Shown here in pieces: positions 35,729-41,992 of a stretch of 41,992 bases of DNA. Below the pieces are notes generated by a model. That model searched no databases, was not told the DNA's origin, and saw nothing but the letters and a program-made list of their open reading frames with translations. The stretch is from Coriobacteriaceae bacterium (GTDB lineage: Bacteria > Actinomycetota > Coriobacteriia > Coriobacteriales > Coriobacteriaceae). How positions within the stretch are numbered: the first letter of the stretch is position 1; the number at the start of each line of letters is the position of its first letter. The position numbers and the translations under genes are program-made. Where the stretch lies: the NCBI GenBank assembly GCA_902363875.1, contig CABJBO010000019.1, positions 1 through 41,992 on the forward strand. Reading direction: 5' to 3'.

Positions 35729-36094
35729 ATGCGCTTTATGCTTAACTGGCTCTTTACCTCGATCGCCATCGCGATTGCCACGTTCCTCGTTCCCGGCATC
35801 CAGCCCTTCGGTTTTGCCGAGGCCTGGGTCTGTTTCGCCTTCGTGGGACTGTTCCTGAACATCGTCGATTCGCTTGTCAAGCCGTTCCTGACGGTCATCT
35901 CGCTGCCACTCACGATCATTACGCTGGGTATTTTTCAGCTCGTAGTCAACAGCTTTATGCTCGAGCTGGCCAGCTACCTGTCGGTCAATCTGCTGGGCGC
36001 GGGCATCTCCATCGCCAGCTTTGGATCGGCCTTTATGGGCAGCATCCTGGTATCCATCATGCGCAGCATCCTCGACAGCATCGCCGAGGGCTAA
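35729..36094 (+). CDS. Phage holin family 4 (PF04020, YvlD-like) membrane protein
   Basis: A 121-residue integral membrane protein with four predicted helices (about 5-22, 28-50, 55-80, 92-112). The pattern NIVDSLVKPFLTVISLPLTI followed by LGIFQLVVNSFML is the hallmark of PF04020, a widespread family named after a phage holin but mostly encoded in ordinary chromosomes, as with YvlD of Bacillus, often linked to envelope stress. No phage gene is nearby, so lysis is unlikely. AAGAAAGGA lies 8 bases before the ATG. Single gene with terminator. Confidence 0.88.
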   Translation: MRFMLNWLFTSIAIAIATFLVPGIQPFGFAEAWVCFAFVGLFLNIVDSLVKPFLTVISLPLTIITLGIFQLVVNSFMLELASYLSVNLLGAGISIASFGSAFMGSILVSIMRSILDSIAEG

Positions 36095-36134
36095 ACGGCC
36101 ATTCCGGCCGTGCCCGTCTCAACAGCCCAAAACG

Positions 36135-36175
36135 AAGGCCGCCCATCGCAAAAAAAATGGGCGGCCTTCTTATTT
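36135..36175 (+). terminator. Intrinsic terminator after the PF04020 gene
   Basis: Perfect 12-base stem AAGGCCGCCCAT / ATGGGCGGCCTT around an A-rich loop, followed by CTTATTTG. The A-run in the loop gives little support in the other direction. Confidence 0.82.
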
Positions 36176-36238
36176 GCCAAGTCTCAAAGGGCAAGAAAAT
36201 CTACCATTTCTACCCCGTCCCCGCATGGCAGGCGTGGG

Positions 36239-36667
36239 TTAGATGACGTAGTCGTAGCCCTCGTTGGGGGCGACGAGCGCATCGAGCGTCACGCCGTCGA
36301 GGTAGTCGTTGATGAGCTTGTCCAGGTTCTTCCACACGTCGAGCGTGGGGCACTCATCAGATCGCGAGCAACCCTTGCAGTCGCCATCCAGGCAGGCGAC
36401 CGGCGCCAGGCTGCCCTCGGTCAGGCGCAAGATCTCGCCCACCGTGTACTGCTCGGGCGGGCGCGTGAGCACATAGCCGCCGCCCTTGCCGCGCATGCCC
36501 GAGAGCATATTGGCGCGCACGAGCGTAGCCAGAATATTCTCGAGGTACTTCTCCGAAATACCCTGACGCGCCGCAATCTCTTTAAGCGGGATACGGCCTG
36601 TCGCCTGGTGCTCGGCCAGGTCGACCATAACGCGCAGGGCATATCTGCCCTTTGTGGAAACCAACAT
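36239..36667 (-). CDS. Rrf2-family regulator with four-cysteine cluster site
   Basis: A 142-residue Rrf2/IscR/CymR-type transcription regulator. The N-terminal winged helix (STKGRYALRVMVDLAEH; IPLKEIAARQGISEKYLENI; GMRGKGGGYVL) is followed by C92, C97, C100 and C106, spaced much like the IscR ligands (92, 98, 104), so a [2Fe-2S] cluster is plausible. It is divergent from cysK over a 253-base AT-rich gap, so cysK is the likely target. CymR of Bacillus, which controls cysteine genes and binds CysK, lacks the cysteine set; this protein combines IscR-like cysteines with a CymR-like setting. Start ATG at 36667 with AAAGG 13 bases before it, a rather long spacing. Confidence 0.9.
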   Translation of the reverse strand: MLVSTKGRYALRVMVDLAEHQATGRIPLKEIAARQGISEKYLENILATLVRANMLSGMRGKGGGYVLTRPPEQYTVGEILRLTEGSLAPVACLDGDCKGCSRSDECPTLDVWKNLDKLINDYLDGVTLDALVAPNEGYDYVI

Positions 36668-36680
36668 ATATATAGCTGCC

Positions 36681-36716
36681 TTTCGGTCTTTTAATTCGTA
36701 GAAATTCTAGCCGAAA
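36681..36716. promoter_or_regulatory. Inverted repeats upstream of the Rrf2 gene
   Basis: TAGAAATTCTA (36699-36709) is an odd-length palindrome and lies inside a wider pair TTTCGG (36681-36686) / CCGAAA (36711-36716). They sit 14-50 bases before the Rrf2 start codon. Autoregulation by the Rrf2 protein is a reasonable guess; no match to a named consensus is claimed. Confidence 0.35.
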
Positions 36717-36784
36717 AATTGGTTTTGAAAATACCTATTCCCGTCAAGATGGTTAATCGACTCGTAATAATCTTCTATTTCCTA

Positions 36785-36813
36785 TTGCGTTACTAGGCTT
36801 TACTGTCTACTAT
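36785..36813 (+). promoter_or_regulatory. Candidate promoter of cysK
   Basis: TTGCGT (36785-36790) and TACTAT (36808-36813) with a 17-base spacer form a good sigma-70-type promoter, about 105 bases before the cysK ATG. The AT-rich sequence just upstream would be a natural place for the divergent Rrf2 regulator. The leader contains a small ACCGT/ACGGT hairpin at about 36871-36888. Confidence 0.55.
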
Positions 36814-36920
36814 GCTTGCCAACAGCAAAACGAACAACCTATAAGGTTTGTGGGTTTCGCTGCCACACACACCGTAAAACCACACGGTATCCAGTCATTT
36901 GAACACTTTGGAGGTTCACC

Positions 36921-37859
<939 letters not shown>

Positions 37860-37972
37860 AGCTTCTCGTTCTTAGAACGAGTCCAAGGCACGCCGGTCTC
37901 CCCTCTCTTCTGGCAGCCTGAGCTCATCCCAACAGGATGCCCCACGAGACGTCCGAACTTGCTACAATGTCT

Positions 37973-38011
37973 GCGGCGCGGAACCAGCCTCCCGCGCCGC
38001 TTTTCTTTTTT
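37973..38011 (+). terminator. Strong terminator, or attenuator, just before mnmA
   Basis: Perfect nine-base stem GCGGCGCGG / CCGCGCCGC, then TTTTCTTTTTT, ending 29 bases before the mnmA ATG. TGCTACAAT, an extended -10, ends at 37968, so a transcript starting there would begin inside the hairpin. Either it ends cysK transcription after a long 3-prime tail, or it acts in mnmA control. Confidence 0.75.
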
Positions 38012-38040
38012 GGCCACATGCCACCAAGGAGAACCTCCTC

Positions 38041-39141
38041 ATGCACAACAAGCGCGTGCTCGTCGCCATGAGCGGCGGCGTCGATTCCAGCGTGACCGCG
38101 TATCTGCTCAAAAGCCAGGGCTACGAATGTGTCGGCGCCACCATGCGCCTCACCTGCCCCGCACCCGACCCCGCCACGGGCATGAGTAAGGTCGACCGCG
38201 ACATCGCCGACGCAGAGGCCGTCGCCGAGCGCATAGGCATTCCCCACCATGTGCTCGACTTGCAGCAAACCTTCGACCGTAACGTAATCGAGCGCTTTGT
38301 GAACGCCTACCAGGAGGGGCTGACGCCCAATCCGTGCATTATCTGCAACCGCCACATTAAGTTTGGCGCGTTGCTGGATGCGGCGCTGGATATGGGCTGC
38401 GACTACATCGCCACGGGCCATTACGCCAAAACAAGCCAAGCGGCAGACGGCACCCGGCAGCTGCACCGCGGCGAAGATCCCAAAAAGGACCAAAGCTACT
38501 TTTTGTATTCGCTTACGCAGGAGCGCCTGGCGCACACGATCTTTCCGCTGGCGGGCCTAGACAAAGAGCGCGACGTGCGCCGCATAGCCGCCGAGCAGGG
38601 CTTTACCAACGCCCAGAAGGCCGAGAGCGAAGATATCTGCTTTATTCCTGACGGCGACTACGCGGGCTATATCGAGCGTCGGTGCGGACATCCCGCTGCA
38701 CCGGGCAACATTGTGTGGCGCGACGGCAGCGTGGTCGGACGCCACAACGGCGCGTTGCGCTATACCATCGGCCAGCGCAAGGGCCTGGGCGTCGCGATGG
38801 CGCATCCCGTGTACGTAACGGGCGTCGATGCCGCCAACAACATTGTGCATCTGGGCGAGGCGGAAGATCTGACCGCCGCGGCGCTCACGGCCAACGACTG
38901 GATCTGGAGCGCGCCGGCAGAGTGCATGGAGGCCGAGCTCGATGCCGGCGGCATTCGCGTGGGCGCCAAGTACCGCTACCGACAGAAAGACCAGGCAGCG
39001 ACCCTTACGCGCGGCGAAGACGGGCAAATGTTGCTGACCTTTGACGAGCCGCAGCGCGCCATCGCCCCCGGACAGGCCGTCGTCGTCTATCGGGGCGACA
39101 TCGTCCTGGGCGGCGGCACCGTGACCGGCGCGCTTAAGTAG
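38041..39141 (+). CDS. mnmA: tRNA-specific 2-thiouridylase MnmA
   Basis: A 366-residue enzyme that puts the 2-thio group on the wobble uridine of Lys, Glu and Gln tRNAs. The ATP pyrophosphatase loop is MSGGVDSS (10-17); the first catalytic cysteine is C99 in NPCIICN; GHYAK is near 128; the second catalytic cysteine is in SEDICFIPDGDY near 200; the C-terminal barrel ends RGDIVLGGGTV. AAGGAGAA precedes the ATG by about 9 bases. Sulfur normally comes from a cysteine desulfurase, which is not encoded nearby here; cysK is its neighbour instead. Confidence 0.97.
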   Translation: MHNKRVLVAMSGGVDSSVTAYLLKSQGYECVGATMRLTCPAPDPATGMSKVDRDIADAEAVAERIGIPHHVLDLQQTFDRNVIERFVNAYQEGLTPNPCIICNRHIKFGALLDAALDMGCDYIATGHYAKTSQAADGTRQLHRGEDPKKDQSYFLYSLTQERLAHTIFPLAGLDKERDVRRIAAEQGFTNAQKAESEDICFIPDGDYAGYIERRCGHPAAPGNIVWRDGSVVGRHNGALRYTIGQRKGLGVAMAHPVYVTGVDAANNIVHLGEAEDLTAAALTANDWIWSAPAECMEAELDAGGIRVGAKYRYRQKDQAATLTRGEDGQMLLTFDEPQRAIAPGQAVVVYRGDIVLGGGTVTGALK

Positions 39142-39149
39142 CCGCGGGT

Positions 39150-40523
39150 TTATCGCTGCACGTGTCGAAGTACCTCAACAGCGGCACCAACCTCGATTAC
39201 GCGACGCTCAAGGCCGCGGTGAATGGCCTCGAGTCGACCCTCCGCCGTCGCCCACTCGCTCTGCGAAAGAATCTCGATCGCTTCATCAACAAATCCGTTG
39301 AGCCGCGATGAATCGAACCAATCGAGCAAATCCGCAAGCGCCAACTGGACGGAAGGGTCGGGCCCAAACGGCTTAGCGGAAAACCCAAACTCCCCAGCTG
39401 CGAGCACGGCAGTTGGTACGTTGTACCACAGGCAGTTGCCGCTATCGAACAGCGGAGCAGGTTTTATCTCCAGGGTGTCGACATTGCGGATGATGCCGAA
39501 GTTTCGCCAATGGCGGTCGCTGTTGGCCAAAAGGGCATCGCAGACAATCATCTGCGACATAGACTTTCTCACAGCGGCCTCATCGGCACCATGCTTGCCA
39601 AGGCAGCGACAGTATCGATCGTATGTCGAGTTTCCCCGCTGGCCACCAAGTGCGCCCTTAACGTAAACAGCCGGAACGTATTCCTCGCGGCCGTCAAGAA
39701 AATCCTCGCACAGGCACGCAGGGCCATCGAACATCCGCTCAACCGTATAAGGAACAAACTCGCCCTCCGACAGCAAGCGACGATGCAGAGCCGTTGCAAC
39801 CGCCTCGTTAAAGGGCCGTTGGTCGTCCATGCCGCATCCCTTGACCAGAACGCGAACACCGTTGCGAATCATCCACGATTTAGGGAGCTCGCCCTCGGAC
39901 GTGTTATCAGGATTTTTAAGACCGATGCCTTCCAGCCAACCCGAACGCTCTTCGGGCGCCGATCGCTCAAATTCGTTCTCAAAGTAATTGATGTTTTGCC
40001 ATTTGAGTTCGGCGCAATCGGCCGGCCGCAGCCAATAGCAATCCGAAAGCGATAGGCCCAGGCACTGAACCGGCACCTCAATGCCACTGGCAATTCCCAG
40101 TTCACGATAGTGCGAGACGAGTCCGGGGCGGACGTCAGGCACCGACCGATGGCTCCACCACACGTTGAGCTCCCGTTTATTCACCGTAGGAGAAGAACTC
40201 GAGCACGTGCCAAACGGCATCCTCTGCGCATCGAGCACCTCGGCGATTTCGAAGGGAAACTCACGTGTCGGATCAAATGAGACATGCGCGACCTCATGGT
40301 CGGCCGACATCAGCGTAAACTTGCGCCCCACATCGGCCGCAGGACGGCGTCCACGTTTGCGGACCTTTTGATAAGCGAGCGCAGAATCATACTCAACCAT
40401 CTTCCGTCCGCCCACAATATCGCACGCGAGCGTTCCCGATGCGGCAAGTTGCGATATGCGGGCTTTCGTAACGCCCAACAGGCGGGCGGCATCACCCATA
40501 GATAAGTACTCAGATGTATTCAT
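39150..40523 (-). CDS. HTH-HipA-like kinase fusion
   Basis: A 457-residue protein. Residues about 8-55 form a helix-turn-helix (MGDAARLLGVTKARISQLAA, then GRKMVEYDSALAYQKV) of the excisionase/MerR-like kind. The middle region is of unknown fold and contains LGLSLSDCYWLRP and WQNINYFENEF. The last part is HipA-like: VLVKGCGMDDQRPFNEAVAT, CEDFLDG, then ALLANSDRHWRNFGIIRN and APLFDSGN, matching the HipA catalytic N-x-D-x-H and the DFG-like region. HipA is a serine/threonine kinase toxin held by HipB, an HTH antitoxin; here both functions may be in one chain, and no separate HipB is near. The ATG at 40523 has GAGG 11 bases upstream; earlier GTG and ATG codons overlap that site. It is convergent with mnmA, 8 bases apart. 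Confidence 0.82.
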   Translation of the reverse strand: MNTSEYLSMGDAARLLGVTKARISQLAASGTLACDIVGGRKMVEYDSALAYQKVRKRGRRPAADVGRKFTLMSADHEVAHVSFDPTREFPFEIAEVLDAQRMPFGTCSSSSPTVNKRELNVWWSHRSVPDVRPGLVSHYRELGIASGIEVPVQCLGLSLSDCYWLRPADCAELKWQNINYFENEFERSAPEERSGWLEGIGLKNPDNTSEGELPKSWMIRNGVRVLVKGCGMDDQRPFNEAVATALHRRLLSEGEFVPYTVERMFDGPACLCEDFLDGREEYVPAVYVKGALGGQRGNSTYDRYCRCLGKHGADEAAVRKSMSQMIVCDALLANSDRHWRNFGIIRNVDTLEIKPAPLFDSGNCLWYNVPTAVLAAGEFGFSAKPFGPDPSVQLALADLLDWFDSSRLNGFVDEAIEILSQSEWATAEGRLEAIHRGLERRVIEVGAAVEVLRHVQR

Positions 40524-40553
40524 ATGCTGCATCACCTCGTTAAGTAATTTACG

Positions 40554-40592
40554 CGTTTAGTTAACATATTACATACATCATAATACTAAACG
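40554..40592. promoter_or_regulatory. Inverted repeat at the HTH-HipA promoter
   Basis: CGTTTAGT (40554-40561) and its exact reverse complement ACTAAACG (40585-40592) flank a 23-base AT-rich spacer with TATTAT- and TAATAT-like -10 candidates on the minus strand. It lies 31 bases before the gene start. A site for autoregulation by the fused HTH is the natural guess. Confidence 0.5.
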
Positions 40593-40602
40593 ACCTAAGG
40601 CG

Positions 40603-40628
40603 AAAAAAGGCCCGAGAAATCGGGCCTT
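40603..40628 (-). terminator. Intrinsic terminator after the M42 peptidase gene
   Basis: Minus-strand stem AAGGCCCGA / TCGGGCCTT with a TTTC loop, followed by TTTTTT (40608-40603). It lies 34 bases after the peptidase stop and just before the HTH-HipA promoter region. Confidence 0.88.
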
Positions 40629-40661
40629 AGCGATTGGTCAGCCGAGTCGCAAACTACTTCC

Positions 40662-41681
40662 CTAGCGCTGGACGTAGGCGCGAACGAGCTCGTAGGTGTT
40701 GCGCACACCGTCGATGTGGCTGCGCTCGTAGTTGTGGCTCGCGTACACGCCGGGGCCGATCAGGCCATGGCGAATGTCGTAGCCGGCCGAGAGCGTGGCC
40801 TCGACGTCGGAGCCGTAGTGCGGGTACACGTCGATGGCGTAATCGAGCTCCAGCTCGCGCGCGATGTTGGACAGCGTGGTCACCAGGTCGTAGTTGTACG
40901 GACCGCCCGAATCCTTGGCGCAAATCGAAACCATGCGCTCGGTGCAACCCAGGTCGTCGCCCACGCAGCCCATGTCCACGCTGATCATCTCGCGCGTGTC
41001 GTCCGGCACAAAGGCACCGCCGTGGCCGACCTCCTCGTACACCGTAAAGAGCAGCGATACCTTGCGCGAAAGCGTCACCTCGCCGCCAGCAACGGCGCGG
41101 GCCAGGCCCAGCAGAATCGACGCCGACAGCTTGTCATCCAGGAAGCGGCTCTTGATGTAGCCGCTCTCCGTCACCGTGGTACGCGGATCCATAGCGATGA
41201 TGTCGCCGGTCTGAATACCCAGCTCGAGTACATCGTCCTTGCTGTCAACGTTCTCGTCGAGCAGGATTTCCATGTTCTTCTCGATGGTCTTGACCGGCTC
41301 ATCGGCCACATGCGCCGAAGGCTCGGTATTGAGGACCACGCCCGTGTAGACATTGCCATCGCGTGTGTAGACGGTACAGTTCTCGCCATCGGCCGTAGAC
41401 CACTGATGCCCGCCGAGCGTCGTGGGACGCAAGCGACCATTGTCCTTAATGGAGCGTACCATGGCGCCCAGGGTATCGACATGGCTCGCCAGTACGAGCG
41501 GCTCACCCTCGCCACCAAGCTCAACGAGCACGTTGCCCTTATTAGAACGCTCGGGCCCAAACCCCATATCGCGCAGGGCCTCCATCAGATAATCAGTCGC
41601 CGCACGGGTATAGCCCGTAGGCGAAGCAATCGAGGTAAGCGCCTTCAACTGGTCAGTAATATAGGAGAGCGTAGAATCCAT
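40662..41681 (-). CDS. M42-family aminopeptidase/endoglucanase-like hydrolase
   Basis: A 339-residue protein of the M20/M42 dimetal hydrolase clan, nearest M42 (glutamyl aminopeptidase/FrvX type). SHVDTLGAMV near residue 66-75 supplies a His and Asp metal ligand; SRFLDDKLSASILLGL near 178 has the bridging Asp; TVYEEVGHGG near 210 has the catalytic Glu pair; SVDMG and SHNYERSHIDGV near the end supply the last ligands. M42 enzymes form large cytoplasmic shells that trim peptides. The ATG at 41681 (MDSTLSY) is used; a GTG three codons earlier at 41690 has the better AAAGGGTGA spacing and may be the real start. Single gene with a terminator. Confidence 0.88.
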   Translation of the reverse strand: MDSTLSYITDQLKALTSIASPTGYTRAATDYLMEALRDMGFGPERSNKGNVLVELGGEGEPLVLASHVDTLGAMVRSIKDNGRLRPTTLGGHQWSTADGENCTVYTRDGNVYTGVVLNTEPSAHVADEPVKTIEKNMEILLDENVDSKDDVLELGIQTGDIIAMDPRTTVTESGYIKSRFLDDKLSASILLGLARAVAGGEVTLSRKVSLLFTVYEEVGHGGAFVPDDTREMISVDMGCVGDDLGCTERMVSICAKDSGGPYNYDLVTTLSNIARELELDYAIDVYPHYGSDVEATLSAGYDIRHGLIGPGVYASHNYERSHIDGVRNTYELVRAYVQR

Positions 41682-41992
41682 CTTGGACACCAAAGTCACC
41701 CTTTCATATCGAATTAAACCCACAGCAACGATACCACCGCGAACCATCTTTTTACCTAGCGAGATGGCCCATCGAGCTCTTCAGAACTGCGCCCGCCACG
41801 ATAAGCAGATACAAGGCGCCATCCAACAATGCGCCCCTCACATCCCGCCTTTCCGGCACCCCGGCATCTGAGAAAAGAACGCAGGCGATCCCGGGCTTCC
41901 CTCCGGGCGCATTCCGCAGGACGTAAAAGACCCCGCCGCGCAATGAACTGCGCCCCAATTCTTGGACGGGCTAATAAGCGGCCTACGCCGCA
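41682..41992. other. Gene-free right end of the window
   Basis: 311 bases upstream of the M42 gene, continuing to the window edge. An open frame at 41752-41958 (minus) lacks domain features and a good ribosome site, so it is not called. No repeat or RNA gene recognised; a gene could begin beyond the edge. Confidence 0.4.

Noticed and set aside
35729..36094. Prophage lysis gene
   Set aside because: Although named a phage holin family, PF04020 proteins are common chromosomal membrane proteins, and no other phage gene is present.
41752..41958. 68-codon minus-strand frame near the right edge
   Set aside because: No domain, weak initiation context, arginine/glycine-rich composition typical of a chance frame.

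Overview
The window is GC-rich, densely packed bacterial chromosome with short intergenic gaps and Gram-positive signals (AGGAGG-type ribosome binding sites, a GAAC-N4-GTTC SOS box, LANTG-type sorting signal, lipobox lipoproteins). The gene set (folD-fchA, fhs, ruvCAB, an SNF2 helicase next to dnaE, AddAB-type nuclease, a YerC/TrpR-like regulator, an Rrf2 regulator beside cysK and mnmA) suggests a Coriobacteriia member, most likely Collinsella or a close relative. That placement is inferred from gene content, not proven.

Layout. 1-1.6 kb: one-carbon genes fchA and folD (minus). 1.9-6.1 kb: secreted or surface proteins on the plus strand, namely two tandem paralogous lipoproteins and a large Tat-exported, ricin-like/PI-PLC/cell-wall-anchored protein broken by a frameshift at a perfect 18-bp inverted repeat. 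6.2-9.8 kb: accessory region with a small PH-like protein, a lone YhcG/DUF1016 nuclease, an ADP-ribosylglycohydrolase with a small partner ORF, a 30-residue hydrophobic ORF behind a structured leader, and a frameshifted SHOCT protein. 9.9-13.7 kb: zinc-ribbon protein, Mn-type CDF exporter and a membrane protein with a heptad-repeat tail. 13.8-15.5 kb: formate-THF ligase.

15.6-34.9 kb is almost wholly minus strand and centred on DNA repair and replication: ruvC-ruvA-ruvB behind an SOS box, a NAD-synthetase-like protein that appears to have lost both active sites, superoxide reductase, SNF2 helicase, dnaE, addA and addB. Two long near-perfect hairpins sit in intergenic gaps here (28.0 kb and 35.0 kb). 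35.1-41.7 kb: YerC-like regulator, a phage-holin-family (PF04020) membrane protein, Rrf2 regulator divergent from cysK, mnmA, an HTH-HipA-like kinase fusion with a palindrome at its promoter, and an M42 aminopeptidase.

How the genes connect: fhs, fchA and folD together carry formate to methylene-THF, and this FolD lacks its cyclohydrolase residues, so FchA probably supplies that step. ruvCAB and addAB are the two ends of recombinational repair. The Rrf2-cysK-mnmA order resembles the usual Rrf2-iscS-mnmA order with cysK where the cysteine desulfurase would be. No tRNA, rRNA, CRISPR array, IS element or integrase was seen. The most notable leads are the degenerate NadE-like protein, the FolD/FchA division of labour, the palindrome-associated frameshift, the 30-residue ORF with structured leader, and the HTH-HipA fusion.
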